Below are positions 1 to 9,949 of a stretch of 64,000 nucleotides of DNA, one piece after another. The stretch is from positions 36,433,496 to 36,497,495 of the forward strand of contig CM070900.1 in assembly GCA_036417435.1 (NCBI GenBank). Direction: 5' to 3'. The notes beneath the pieces were generated by a model. That model saw only the letters and a list, made by a program, of their open reading frames with translations. It had not been told where the DNA came from and did not search any database. Position numbers and translations under genes: made by a program. This stretch comes from Inia geoffrensis. Lineage: Eukaryota; Chordata; Mammalia; Artiodactyla; Iniidae. Every line of letters starts with the position of its first letter. The first letter of the stretch is position 1.

Positions 1-344
1 CTCAGACCTAAGGACCAGGGTGTACCGCCACTTTCCAAGCTATGTTTTGATTGGAATCTAGGCTTGAAACACATCTATCTCACAGACAGATCCAGTAGGA
101 GAGAACAAATTCTAGGTTGGGGCCAGGCAGTGTGCAGTCTTGCTCTGACTCTCCCCTTCATCAGCCATGGGACCTGGGAAAGGAACTTCTGGCAGTTCTA
201 GGAAAACTGTGCTCTGGCATCACTTTGGACATGCAGCTGCTTGGGCCAGACCTTTACACACCTACCCTGTCACCTCTCACATCTCTCACCTCTTTTAGAC
301 CCCTCCTTGCCCAGGTTCTCATCTCTGACCTCTTAGAGCCTCCT
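1..344. other. Unassigned 3' flanking sequence
   Basis: No repeat family, exon or RNA gene is recognised here. Short open frames exist but none has a recognisable domain. It lies downstream of the ADRA1B 3' end. Confidence 0.5.
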
Positions 345-889
345 ATATTCGTCAGCTCGGGATGCCAAACTCCACAGACTGGGTGGCAGACATTTCTCTC
401 ACAGTTCTGGGGGCTAGAAGTCCAAGATCAAGGTGCCAGCAGACCCTGTCCTTGGTGAGGACCCTGTTCCTGACTTGCAAGTGGCTGCCTTCTCACTGTG
501 TCCTCCCATGGTGGAGAGAGGAAGCGCTGGTGTGTCTCCCTCTTCTTCATCTTTTTTTTTCTGGTACGTGGGGCTCTCACTGTTGTGGCCTCTCCCGTTG
601 CGGAGCACACGCTCCGGACGCACAGGCTCAGCGGCCGTGGCTCACGGGCCCAGCCGCTCCGCGGCATGTGGGATCCTCCCATACCGGGGCACGAACCCGC
701 GTCCCCTGCATCGGCAGGCGGACTCTCAACCACTGCGCCACCAGGGAAGCCCTCTCCCTCTTCTTATAAGGGTACTGATCCCATCATGGAGGCTCTACCC
801 TCGTGACCTCAGCTAAACTAATTACCTCCCAAAGGCTCCACGTCCTAACACCATCACATGGAGGGTTAGGGCTTCAACCTGCATCCTTT
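345..889 (-). mobile_element. MaLR (MLT1-type) solo LTR, split by a SINE
   Basis: Read on the minus strand this has the landmarks of an MLT1 LTR: 'gaagccctaacc' near its start, 'ttacctcccaaagg' (read on plus), 'cccatcatggaggc', then 'ccaagatcaaggtgcc' and 'cacagactgggtgg' near its end. It is an ancient non-coding retroviral LTR with no viral genes next to it. A cetacean SINE at 548-752 interrupts it. The outer edges are approximate. Confidence 0.75.
548..752 (-). mobile_element. Cetacean CHR-type SINE, short form
   Basis: Reverse-oriented tRNA-derived SINE: poly-T at the left, the B-box-like 'gggcacgaacccgcg' and A-box-like 'ccactgcgccacc' near the right end. It is flanked by the perfect 13-bp duplication tctccctcttctt (535-547 and 753-765), so the edges are firm. 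It lies inside the MaLR LTR and is therefore younger. Confidence 0.95.
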
Positions 890-1589
890 CTCCCTTGAAT
901 TCCCAAAGCCCTTTACTTACATGCCTCCAATGGCACTGACGATGTCTGTGTCCCTTCAGAATTCTTGTTTGGAGGGAATGTCCAATCTCCTCTTCCAGAC
1001 TGAAATGTTCATGAGTGCAAAGGCTGCGTTTTATTTGCCTTTGTTTCTTTGGCTCCCAGATCAACCATCATTTGTAGACTAAATGAAAGAACAAATGGGG
1101 GCGTGACATACAGGTGTAAGTGGTTGCCGGATTTCAGGTGGTGCTTGGCGGAGACACAAACATGCTTTCAGCAGAAGCAGCTGGCACTATATGTGAGGGC
1201 AGTCACCAGGTTTTGGCACTTTCCTCTGCTCCCAAGCAGTTCTGGAAGCTTCTTATATAGATGCTGTTTTTCTGAATGAGGCCATCAGCAAGGGCCAATG
1301 CTGTTTATCTTACTAATCATGATGACGTTGTCTCCAAAAATAGCTTGTCTATAAGGATTGTGCATTGAGGAGAGAACAAAAGCGGCATCATAGATTGGCA
1401 GAGCTTAGGGGTGTCTTTGGCTCAATGCTTCTGATTGTCAGACGGTAGACAGAAGACTAAAGAGGGTGGAGACTTAGGAGCTGGGCTGTGACCAGATACC
1501 TGGCCTTTAGACTCCCATCTCCACCGAGGTGGTGTATGAAAGCACTAACAATGGAACCACAGTGGGTGTTGGGTAGGCAGGGCCCAGCT
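890..1589. other. Unassigned sequence
   Basis: No repeat or gene is recognised. A stretch around 990-1050 faintly resembles an L2 tail but is too diverged to call. Confidence 0.4.
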
Positions 1590-1740
1590 GACATTCTTCA
1601 GATGCCACTTCCTACAGGAAGCCTTCCCTGACCAGAACTGCCCCCTGTTCCAGCTCCCATCATCAAGTTAGAGGTAGGAGCCCCTGCCATGAGCTCCCCT
1701 AGCACTCTGTTCTCCTACTATGATAGCACTCCCACACTCA
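1590..1740 (+). mobile_element. L2 LINE fragment
   Basis: Contains the L2 3'-region phrase 'gccttccctgaccag' preceded by 'cagatgccacttcct', on the plus strand. Diverged and truncated. Confidence 0.6.
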
Positions 1741-1744
1741 TGGT

Positions 1745-2240
1745 GAGGTAACATACACTCGTTCATTCAAAAATATTCGAACACTTAACCAGGTGGCAAG
1801 CACTACTTTAGATGCTGAGGATACAACGGTGAACAAAACAGAAAAAAAATCCCCACCCTCATGGAACTTGTATTTCTAGTGTGCATGGGAAGACAGACAA
1901 AAAAACCTAAAAACAGATAAAATATAAAACATGCTAGGCAGCAATAAGTGCTATGGAGAAAATAAAAGTGGGAAAGGGCTATAGGAGGGGCTAGATGATG
2001 TGGGCAGTGAGGAGGTCAGTTTTAAATAGGACAGTCAGAGGAATCAGATAACCCCTGAGAGGTGACCCCTGAACAAAGATACGAAGGAGGTGAGGGAGGA
2101 AGCCGTGTGGAGAGAAGGGGATTTAGGTAGAGGGGCCAGTGAGTGCAAAGGCCCTGAGTGGGGAGCCAGGCTCCCCAGTTTGAGGAACAGCAGAGGCCAG
2201 CGTGGCTGGAGCAGAGTGGGGAAGGAGAGGGCTGAGAGGT
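1745..2240 (-). mobile_element. L2 LINE 3' fragment, reverse
   Basis: Reads as the reverse of an L2 3' end: 'cgttcattcaaaaatatt', 'gatgctgaggatacaacggt', 'ccccaccctcatggaactt', then 'gagtgcaaaggccctgag' and 'cagcgtggctggagcagag'. Noncoding and ancient. The open frames across it are incidental. Confidence 0.75.
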
Positions 2241-3214
2241 TACAGCAGGAATGGGAGCAGATTGAACATCTGTCCCCTCCTCACCTCCCAACGCCCACAC
2301 TTCAGTGAACTAACTCATACACTGAGGCTCTGACTGTAGCTAAGCCAGCCAGGAGCAAGCCATTCATTGACTAAGGGAAAGGTTTTCCAGGGGAAGCCAA
2401 AGAAAAACATGGCCAATGCTTGGTTCTTAAGTTTCAGAAGGCAGGTCCAGGTGTAACGTGGGAAGGCTGTGGAAGGACGCAATTTCTTCTAAGTTGACCC
2501 AGCCATGCCTTTGTATCCTGACTCTCACCCTTAGCCAGACTAAATAAAGATTCCATGGACTGGGGCGGTAAGGTGAAGACCGTACTGAAGGAATCTGCTG
2601 AGAGGAGGTGGGGTAGCTAGAGGCTGCCATGTCTGTTTCCAGGGCTGGGTGGAAGTAAACCCCTAATTTGAGCTGAGGAGTGGTTGCTGTTCTACTTTTT
2701 GGCATCTGGTGAGGACCTCTTGGTGACAGCAGGCAGGAGGAGGCCTGTTCTTCATCTGGAGGAGTGATGCTCAGTACTTTGCCTAGGTCCCATGCAGCCC
2801 ACTCCCAAGATCCCAGGGCACTTATCCATCACCTCCATGACCCAAATGGAAGAAGGAGCCTGACACTTAGGGTCTCACCAAGTGAGGGTGGTGGTAGACA
2901 CCCAACGCCTGTCACACACTCAAAATCCCTGGTGACCTGCCCACCTCTCATGCAGGCTGGGCTCCCTGAGGGCTAGCATGTCTCGTGTGTGTATTTCTCT
3001 CTGGATCTGGCTACTTCTGTATATCAAGGGAGTAAAATCTGTTGAAAAGTTTATGGATTCCATATGTCTGTTGGGAGATTTGGGGGGCATGAATTGTAGG
3101 TGACATTTGGGCTGTTATGCTTACTTTTCTTTGGTTTTCACCAGATTCTTAAAGGAGCTTCTGGTTTAAGAAAGTTGAGAACTGCGGGAAAGGAGGATAT
3201 GTAAGGTAGCCCAC
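2241..3214. other. Unassigned sequence
   Basis: No confident repeat or exon is seen in this kilobase. Composition is ordinary. Confidence 0.4.
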
Positions 3215-3400
3215 AGGTAATAAAAACAATGCCCAGTCTGGGCCAAGCTCTTTCATATGTTGTCTCATCCCAACCTTGTGAGGTCAGTGCTAACCACATC
3301 CCCTATTTCCACACAGGGCAATCAGCCTCAGGCCTAAGTAGCTGGTTCAGACAGTGGGGCTGGGCCTTGAACCCAGGTACATGCTCAGAGCAGCCCTGCG
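3215..3400 (-). mobile_element. MIR SINE
   Basis: Reverse MIR pattern: 'ctttcatatgttgtctcat' is followed by 'aaccttgtgaggtca' and a terminal 'cttgaacccaggtac'. Diverged. Confidence 0.6.
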
Positions 3401-3769
3401 TCCCCTCCTCCCACTACTTCGTCATGGGATGCACTTTCCCTAAGACATCCAGACTTCTCTCACACACCTATTCTGGCTTTGTCACTCTAGAATGTTCTAT
3501 AACATTATTTGATTAAATTTCACTTTTCCTTTTAGTTTGGGCTGATCATCACCTTTAGTAATATGTTTTTTCATGCTGTAAGACATAAAATTCTTTTACT
3601 CTGTCATAAACTTGTGTCTTTCTTCTTCAAGGTGGACCCTGAGTCCTAAAACCCTGATATCTGATGAATAGCACCAAATTTGTTTTCTTTGTCTTTTTAC
3701 TCAGATTTTCTAAACTTCATATATCAAAGTAATGAATTAAATAACTAATACCTCTGCAAATAGCTACCA

Positions 3770-3990
3770 CTTATTGGATGTTCTCCAGGTGACTGGCACG
3801 GTGTCATTTTTACCCTCATGATCTCATTTGATCCTCCTAATGCCCCTATGAAGTAAGTACTATTGTTATCCCTATTTTACAGTTAAGGAAACTGAGGTTT
3901 AGAACCCGTGGCAGGAGTGGGATTTGAGCCCAGAGCTGCAGGATTAACTACTACCCTTGCCAAGCCACTTCCTTCTTTAGTTCGGTTGGT
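3770..3990 (-). mobile_element. MIR SINE
   Basis: Reverse MIR: 'atgatctcatttgatcctcc', 'ccctattttacagttaagg' and 'aaactgaggtttagaac' in order, which is the MIR core region. Confidence 0.8.
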
Positions 3991-4384
3991 GTAAAGATGT
4001 ATCCCTGTGCATGCCTCAGGGGTGACAAACGACCCAGCAGTATTTGGGTAGTTAGAGATGATAAAGTAGGCTGCTTTGTGGCCAGTTCCTGAGGAACTCG
4101 AGGCCTTCCTTGGGGGTAGGTAGATCACAGTGAGGCAGCCTGGAGAGGTCAGCATAATGCAGGCCCTGGCTGGGGGCACATATGGAACCTAGCCGTCTTC
4201 AGGGATGTGAGCCACTGCTTGGCCAACTTTCCTTCTGGAAAGAGGTAGGAGGCTGCCACTGCTTCTTTGTGCTGCCTGGGTGGCCTCCAAGAATCAGTAA
4301 TGTGTGAGGTCATTGTAACTGAGCACCTCAGGAAATACCTTTGGTGACTGTGGCTTCAGATGTCTGAAGTCCAAATTATAACTT

Positions 4385-4580
4385 GCATTTGTTCAGTGAT
4401 TCACAGTTCATTATTTATACCACAGTGATTTCATCGAATCCTTTGTGCTTCCTGCTAGGCTGTGAAGGTCATGTCCATTTGATAGATGGAGAGACAGATG
4501 AGAAGAGGCAGTTAAATTGCCCAAGGTCATCCAGAGCCAAGACTTGAAGCCAGGTCCTACTGACTCCAAGTCCCATTCAC
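4385..4580 (-). mobile_element. MIR SINE
   Basis: Reverse MIR with 'gatagatggagagacagatg', 'gcccaaggtcatccagagc' and a diverged end around 'agccaggtcctactgactcc'. Confidence 0.65.
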
Positions 4581-4969
4581 CAGTGATTTTCAAACTTCAC
4601 GCTGTGGAGCCCTCAGGTGCTTGGGGCAGGCGAGGGGAAGGGGCTGAAGACATGGAGGAGGAGGCCAAGGGGGCGAGGCTCTTTCCTCTTTTCCTCACTT
4701 CACTGCAGACTGCACTTGTATCAGGATTCTGTGTCAGACTTGTTTGAAAGACTTGTGTTGCTAAGCAAATGTCTCCAGAGGACTACCCCAAACTGTTTCT
4801 TCTTCTCTGGGAATTGGGTGCAGGCTCTTCCTTCCCTAGGACTCCCTTTTCTCTATAGCAGCAAGAAGAAACCTACACTCTGTTGGAGGATATACTCAAC
4901 CCCAAGATGGCAGCACAAGGGAGGAGAAAATGTACTGCACAGGGATGGAGCAGATCCAGGTCTTATCCT

Positions 4970-5050
4970 AGGTTAGCGTGACTTGGCAAGTTACTTACCT
5001 CAGTCTCTCCATCTGTAAAGATGAGGGGATTGGCCTAGATAATTCTGAAC
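4970..5050 (+). mobile_element. MIR-like SINE fragment
   Basis: Forward MIR phrases 'cttggcaagttacttacctc' and 'cagtctctccatctgtaaa'. Short, with unclear edges. Confidence 0.55.
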
Positions 5051-5054
5051 ATTG

Positions 5055-5245
5055 TTTTTTTCAAATAACTAGTGAATCTGGGGTATCATGATTAGTTCAC
5101 AGGATCTTAAACAGAGGTGAGTCACTTGAAATTGTATGAAAATGTAATTTTTTTGTATGTGCATTTTTTTTTTTCTGGAAGGTATATCTATAGCTTTCAT
5201 TAGAGTCTCAAAGGGGTCTGTGATACAGAACATCTAGCTTCTCTG
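5055..5245. mobile_element. Old non-autonomous DNA transposon (hAT-like)
   Basis: Shares the phrases 'tatagctttcattagagt' and 'ctcaaaggggtctgtgata' with 26855-27030 in this window. That marks a dispersed family resembling Charlie/MER-type non-autonomous elements. The exact family name is uncertain. Confidence 0.45.
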
Positions 5246-5249
5246 GATT

Positions 5250-5767
5250 TTTTCTTTATTTTTCCTTTTTTGGCAGATATGCTGGGAAATCTTATTTCTC
5301 CTTGGGGGGGGGCTCAAGTTGTAAGAATGGTGTGAGAAAACTATTTGCAGAAAGGAAATAAGTGTAACATATAAAGATAAGCAGAGCTAAAAGATGGGAG
5401 CTAGATGAATGATAAGAGCCAGTGAGCAAGCTAACAATACTGTTTAAGCCCCTGGATCCAGCCATGCCTGACACCCCTACACTTTTCAGCTAAATGAATG
5501 ACTGCTCCTCCCCCATTAAGGGATTTTCTATTTCAATCGCCTATAGAATAAATGACTGATGTGCTAATATTACTGGGAGAAGCTCTCACCATTTGAAAAA
5601 TTAATGAATCTCAACTTAGAAAAAGCAAAGCAGGAAGAGAAAGGGACTGGGGTGGGGGGTTTCCTCTTAGGCTCTTTTTTTTAATTTCAGGGAAGAAAAA
5701 TGCTCCCTGTTTTGTTCCCTATCCATTATTCTTTTCGCAAACTGGTGGCTTTTACAGGCAGAAAAGA
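5250..5767. other. Unassigned sequence
   Basis: No repeat or exon recognised. A G-run at 5305-5312 and A/T-rich stretches are the only visible features. Confidence 0.4.
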
Positions 5768-5783
5768 CCTTAGAATCAATCTT

Positions 5784-5984
5784 TTTTTCTTTCGCGGCAC
5801 GCGGGCCTCTCACTGCTGTGGACTCTCCCGTTGCGGAGCACAGGCTCCGGACGCGCAGGCTCAGCGACCATGGCTCTCGGGCCCAGCCGCTCTGCGGCAC
5901 GTGGGATCTTCCCGGAGCGGGGCACGAACCCGTGTCCCTTGCATCGGCAGGGGGACCCCCAACCACTGCGCCACCAGGGGAGCC
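5784..5984 (-). mobile_element. Cetacean CHR-type SINE, short form
   Basis: Reverse tRNA-derived SINE with T-rich left end and terminal 'ccactgcgccaccagggg'. Flanked by a 16-bp duplication with one mismatch, ccttagaatcaatctt (5768-5783) and ccttagaatccatctt (5985-6000). The host sequence continuing to about 6095 resembles an old MIR-like SINE ('ctcaaggtcatagagtaaat'). Confidence 0.95.
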
Positions 5985-6095
5985 CCTTAGAATCCATCTT
6001 GTCATTACATAGATGGGAAACCAAGATCCAGAAGAGATGTGACCTTCTCAAGGTCATAGAGTAAATTGGTAGCAGCGCTGAAACTAGAACGGAAG

Positions 6096-6699
6096 TTACC
6101 TTCTTCAAGGTATGCTCCTCCTCTCTGCGTGACTTTCCTCAGTGCTTCTTTCCCAGGCAGGCTTGCCAGTTAGCCGAGCTTAGGAGGGTTCCTGTGCCCA
6201 TATGTGTTGCATTGACATATGGATCCTTATGTTGTCCAGAAAATTCTGCAGTCTGGCTCTCTTTTTCAGGTTCCATGGGCACAGGCAAATAATGCAGTGT
6301 TTGGTCAGAAGATGCTGAAGGAGGTAAGGGACCAGTCCCCTCACAGGTGACAGGCCCACCTAGGGTGGTGGCCTGGTAGCTCCAACTAGGATCGGGGTAC
6401 TGGGGATCAGGGCCAGGCCAGACATTGCCCAATGTCGCCCACAGTAGGAAGATTTGGATACGGGAACGGTCAAAAGCAGGCAGGCAGGATTTATGGGACA
6501 AGTCCAGGGCGTCACTTTCGGCCACAGGGTCAGATCTGTTTAGCCCTGAAGGGCAGGAATGGCAAAGGCAGAAACGGGGTCAAGGGGGGCCGGCACAACC
6601 ATTGCCCACAGGGCCGGCGGGAGAGACAGGGGCACACCTTAATGTGAACGAAAAGGCAACTCAAGATCTGCCTGCCACCCCGTTCACAAACTACTCAAA
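6096..6699. other. 3' flank of ADRA1B, no feature recognised
   Basis: Lies past the proposed polyadenylation site. No repeat, conserved ORF or RNA gene is seen. A longer ADRA1B transcript using a more distal site could include it. Confidence 0.4.
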
Positions 6700-6719
6700 G
6701 CCGCACAGGAGAAATGACC

Positions 6720-6725
6720 TTTAAT
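6720..6725 (-). promoter_or_regulatory. ADRA1B: Candidate polyadenylation signal ATTAAA
   Basis: Plus-strand tttaat reads ATTAAA on the transcript strand, about 500 nt after the stop. No AATAAA was noticed on the minus strand between here and the stop codon. Cleavage would be expected around 6700. RNA 3'-end data would settle it. Confidence 0.5.
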
Positions 6726-7083
6726 GTCCGACTTTGCTTCCAACCCCGCCAAAGTGCCACCGTTCAGTGAAGTACAGGAGGGGCTTGCGAGGTACGAAGT
6801 CACGAGACAAACAATGCCCTGGGTGCCTCCTGGGCACCCACTCGCTCTGCCCCCGCGCGCGGGCGGCCCCACACACGCACACACGCAGACCACACGTACA
6901 CCGCACAGACACACGCACGTGCACCCACGGTTAAATACATGTACAGAGGGACTCGTTTAGATATATACACAGACAGAGAGACGGAAATCCCGGCTGGCGT
7001 CGGGTCTCCCAGGCTCTCAGCATGCTCGGCCCAGCTCTCCGCGCTGTACCTGGCACCCATGCCCCTGCCAGAAAAGCAGCTGC

Positions 7084-7183
7084 CCCTCTCCCCGCCCCCT
7101 CCCCCCCCCCCCCGCTTCCCCGTGGGGCCCGTGTCTACCGGGCGCCGACACTCCCCTCCCCCCCTCCGCCCGCCCGCCCCCCA
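7084..7183 (-). promoter_or_regulatory. ADRA1B: G-tract cluster in the ADRA1B 3' UTR (possible G-quadruplex)
   Basis: The plus strand carries a 13-C run (7101-7113) with flanking C-tracts, and a second cluster at 7151-7182 of C-runs separated by 1-3 bases. On the transcript strand these are G-runs, including the four-tract pattern GGGCGGGCGGAGGG. The base pattern is direct; RNA folding is inference. Confidence 0.5.
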
Positions 7184-7225
7184 CGATGATTGGCTCCCCA
7201 GGGAAAGGAAGCGGTGCGCGGGGCC

Positions 7226-7833
7226 CTAAAACTGCCCGAGCGCCAGGGGCATGTTGCTTTTGAAGCCTGGCTGCCCGTTGGCCACGTCGGCTGCGGCCTC
7301 GTGGCCCCCGTGGCTGGCGTCTCCGTCGGTCCCGGGGCTCTCGGGCTCCGCCAGCAGCTTGAAGGTGAAGAGCGGGCTCGAGTCGTGGCGGCCGCGGCGG
7401 CTCGGGGGCTCGGGCGCGGGCAGGCTCAGGAGGGCGCCGGGCGCCTTCCACTCCGGGAAGGCGCACAGCTCGACGGGCGGCGCCGCGCCGCGGCCCAGGT
7501 AGCCGGGGCTCGGCGAGGCCGAGGGTAGGGTCCGCTGGCTGCCACTCAGGCAGCTGCCGCTGTCATCCAGCGAGTCCTTGCGCGACTGCGACCGCTCCAG
7601 CGAGCCGCCGCGCGTCCACGGCCGGTAGGTGTAGGCACAGCCGCCCAAGCGGCGGCGGCGGCGGCGGCGGCGGCCGCCGCGGCACTGGCACCCAAGGATG
7701 CGCACGAAGGCGCGCTTGAACTCCTTGCTGGAGCACGGGTAGATGATGGGGTTGAGGCAGCTGTTGAAGTAGCCCAGCCAGAACACCACCTTGAACACGG
7801 CGTCGGGGGGCTTCAGGGTGGAGAACAGGGAGC
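7226..7833 (-). CDS. ADRA1B: Alpha-1B adrenergic receptor, last coding exon (TM7 and C-terminal tail)
   Basis: This exon encodes the last 201 residues of a Gq-coupled catecholamine receptor of the plasma membrane. The first two bases (GC) complete a glycine codon split by the intron, so the exon is in phase 1. In order it gives the extracellular loop 3/TM7 start ([13 protein letters not shown]), TM7 with the class-A NPxxY motif as NPIIY (exon residues 27-31), amphipathic helix 8 (SSKEFKRAF), the cysteine pair GCQC where palmitoylation is expected, a run of eight arginines, and a Ser/Thr-rich tail ([14 protein letters not shown]) typical of kinase and arrestin regulation. It ends GQF, then TAG at 7226-7228. 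The acceptor AG is at 7834-7835 in plus coordinates. The family has two coding exons; the other, carrying the start codon and TM1-TM6, is absent here. No frameshift or stop interrupts the exon, so it looks functional. Confidence 0.97.
7652..7675 (-). repeat. ADRA1B: Pure (CGC)8 coding repeat, polyarginine
   Basis: Eight uninterrupted CGC codons encode the arginine run after the palmitoylation cysteines. The tract is cgg x8 on the plus strand, bordered by two Gly codons on one side and TTG (Leu) on the other. Uninterrupted trinucleotide repeats are prone to length change. Confidence 0.9.
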
Positions 7834-7860
7834 CTGCAGGGGGAAGGGGTGGGGTGGGCA
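7834..7860 (-). promoter_or_regulatory. ADRA1B: Splice acceptor and polypyrimidine tract of ADRA1B last exon
   Basis: On the minus strand a C/T-rich tract (ccaccccttccccctgcag) ends in AG directly before GCTCCC, the point where protein similarity to the receptor begins. The open frame continues upstream to 7945 but that part is intronic. Confidence 0.9.
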
Positions 7861-8149
7861 TGGGCAGAAAGACAGACAGCAGTTGGTGAGTAGTCAGACC
7901 CCTCTCTTCGATGTGATCGGCCCAAACATTGTCAACCTGTGGCATTCCTGCCTCCAGGCCCAGGCCAGTTCCTCTACCTGGAAGACTGCCCTTTACATCT
8001 CAAAATAAATGACTCCTACATTCTTTTTTCAGGCCAATTTCCATCACTTAACCTTTGCCCATAAAATCTTTTCTGATCTAGCTAAAACAGCATTCAAACT
8101 CCCGTATCTCTAGATTTCCTAGGGCAGTGCTTACCACTTTCTACTCAAA

Positions 8150-8285
8150 CGATGATAATAATCACCCACAATTGTACAGCTCTTGGGTTTGAGGCACTGT
8201 ATTGGCGCTTTACCTGTATTATTTTATCCTTCACAAAATGCCATGAAGTATTTCCATGGCAAATATGAGATGTATTAAAGACCTA
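8150..8285 (-). mobile_element. MIR SINE fragment
   Basis: Weak reverse MIR match: 'acagctcttgggtttgaggc', 'ctgtattattttatccttcac'. Diverged. Confidence 0.45.
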
Positions 8286-8289
8286 AAGG

Positions 8290-9190
8290 TGAAAGGTAAA
8301 CCTTTATAAAGTAAAAGAAGACATGATAAAGGATGATCTTATTGATGGAGAGGTGAAGAAAAACAGCTTAACACTTCAAAAAGATAAACTATGGGGCAAG
8401 AATAGGAGACGATTATTTACAATGTCTAAGACAGTCAAGGGATTGATATTTAGACTATATAAGGACTCCTGAAAGTCAACAAGAAAAAGACACCATTCCT
8501 AGTAGATAGTGGGCAAAGAAAAGGAACAGGCAGTTTACAAAATAGGAAACCCGAGGTCTAATGACCACATGCCAAGATGCTCAAAATATTAGGCAGTCAA
8601 ATAAAGTGAAAACCACAGAGTGATAGAACATCTGTTAGGTTGGCAAAAATTAGAAAACTTGATAGTGCCAAGTACAGACAAGGGTGTGGAGACATGGGAA
8701 GTCCGCTAGTGGGGGCAGAGGCTGTGAAGACCTTCTGATCCCATTAGGAATATAGATACCTCCTGACCCAGCAATTCTGCTCCAGGGCAGAGCTCTCAAA
8801 GAATTTTCACACAGGTCCATTGGGGGCCATGTACGACTATGCTCAGGGTGGTGTTTATGGTGACAGAGAGTTGGAAAACACCTGGGTGCCCCTCATGGGA
8901 ATTATGGAAAGGTAGAGTGGAGTACATGCATAGCACAGCAATTATGCAGTACTTAGAAGTCCTGGATGACATGTCCAAAAAGCAATATGGAAAGATCTTA
9001 AATACACTGTTCTTTGTGAAAAAAGTAGGAAACAATGAGATTTATAGCATAATATCTTTTGTTGTAAGATACAACCAACCACACACATTTTCAAAAACAT
9101 TTTCAAGTTAAAAAATATTATACATATCAAATACAAAATGGGTGCCAAAATGGGTGAGGCAGAGGGAAAGGGGAATAAGGGATGGGAATA
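8290..9190 (+). mobile_element. Old L1 (L1M-type) fragment
   Basis: Degenerate L1 ORF2/3' sequence on the plus strand: 'gacaagggtgtggagacatg', 'gacccagcaattctgctcc', 'gcaatatggaaagatctta' are recognisable L1 landmarks in order. Many stops; inactive. Confidence 0.65.
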
Positions 9191-9309
9191 AAAGGAAATA
9201 AATCAATGAAGTAAGAGGCCTGGCTTAGATCGATGACAATGAGGTGCTATGAACTGGGAAACATGATTAACTCATCCCTGTGAATTTGAGGTCCCAAAGC
9301 ATTTAATGG

Positions 9310-9440
9310 CAATATTAAGTTAAAAACAATTCCATTTTAAATGCAAGGCAGTTGAGACTTGGAGAGGTTAAATGACTTGCCCCAGGCCACGCAGCATGTT
9401 TGTAATATAGCTGGGATTTAAACTCAATTCTGTTTGAATA
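9310..9440 (-). mobile_element. MIR SINE
   Basis: Reverse MIR 3' part: 'gagaggttaaatgacttgcc', 'ccaggccacgcagcatgttt' and 'ctgggatttaaactcaattc'. Confidence 0.7.
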
Positions 9441-9665
9441 TGAAACGTGATTTTTTGCTTTTCTGTTTTTAATGCTATTAATCATACCCTCTGTGGAAAA
9501 ATGAGAAACTATTAAAAAACAAAAAGGAAAGAAAAAATATTTTAAAAGCACACATACCCATAATGCAGAGACATCACATTTTGGTACATAAACTTTCAGA
9601 TTTTTTTCCTGTTGTATATACGTATGTAAATGCTTTAAAAAATGCAAATATACTTTACAGAACAT
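9441..9665 (-). mobile_element. Old interspersed repeat (class uncertain)
   Basis: Belongs to a diverged family also seen at 13505-13980, 39785-39959, 44366-44600 and 45840-45928. Shared features are 'acttttcagatttttttcc' type phrases followed by 'tatatacgtatgta'. It probably derives from an L1M 3' region or an old DNA element. Confidence 0.4.
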
Positions 9666-9821
9666 TTCGTAACTTCAAACCATGTCCCTAAGCCAGCCAC
9701 TCCACCTGCAGTACAGTGACTTTTGTATTCCTGTCTTATCTCCTCTGTTACACTGTGAGCTTCCTGAGGGCCTGGTCTTTGGGATCACCTTTGAATCCAT
9801 TTGTTGAAGGAAGAGCATCTG

Positions 9822-9930
9822 AATGGGAGAAATCTTAGCAAATCACGAAGTCCAACCTCCTCGCTTGGCAGATGGAGACACCGAGACCCAGAAAGTGGCT
9901 GAAGATCCCACAGTTGTGGCATAGATGCCA
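9822..9930 (-). mobile_element. MIR-like SINE fragment
   Basis: 'cgaagtccaacctcctcgct', 'gcagatggagacaccgagac' and 'cccagaaagtggctgaagat' follow the order of a MIR-type SINE in reverse. Confidence 0.5.
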
Positions 9931-9949
9931 CAAGAATCCCTATTTTGGA

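Larger units (their letters stand above)
6700..7225 (-). other. ADRA1B: ADRA1B 3' untranslated region (predicted)
   Basis: This is the stretch between the ADRA1B stop codon (7226-7228) and a candidate polyadenylation signal at 6720-6725, read on the minus strand. It is strongly GC-rich next to the stop, with G-tracts on the transcript strand, then TG-rich (CA on plus, 6871-6925) and finally ordinary. It has no transposon copies, unlike nearly all other 500-bp stretches here, which fits a transcribed and constrained region. The 3' limit is inferred, not seen. Confidence 0.6.

Noticed and set aside
548..752. Possible tRNA genes in the SINE heads
   Set aside because: The A- and B-box-like sequences belong to tRNA-derived SINEs and do not give a complete functional tRNA.
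433..816. Frames of 100-135 codons around 414-816, 5667-6108, 19293-19596, 45848-46281, 50596-50960 and 54107-54546 with similar peptides
   Set aside because: All fall in CHR SINE copies. The shared peptide is the translation of the SINE, not a protein family.
7017..7528. Long frames on other frames and strand across the ADRA1B exon
   Set aside because: GC-rich shadow frames of the real coding frame, without domains.
7834..7945. Extension of the ADRA1B frame upstream of the exon to an ATG at 7945
   Set aside because: A strong acceptor with polypyrimidine tract sits at 7834, and receptor similarity begins exactly there; the upstream codons are intron read-through.
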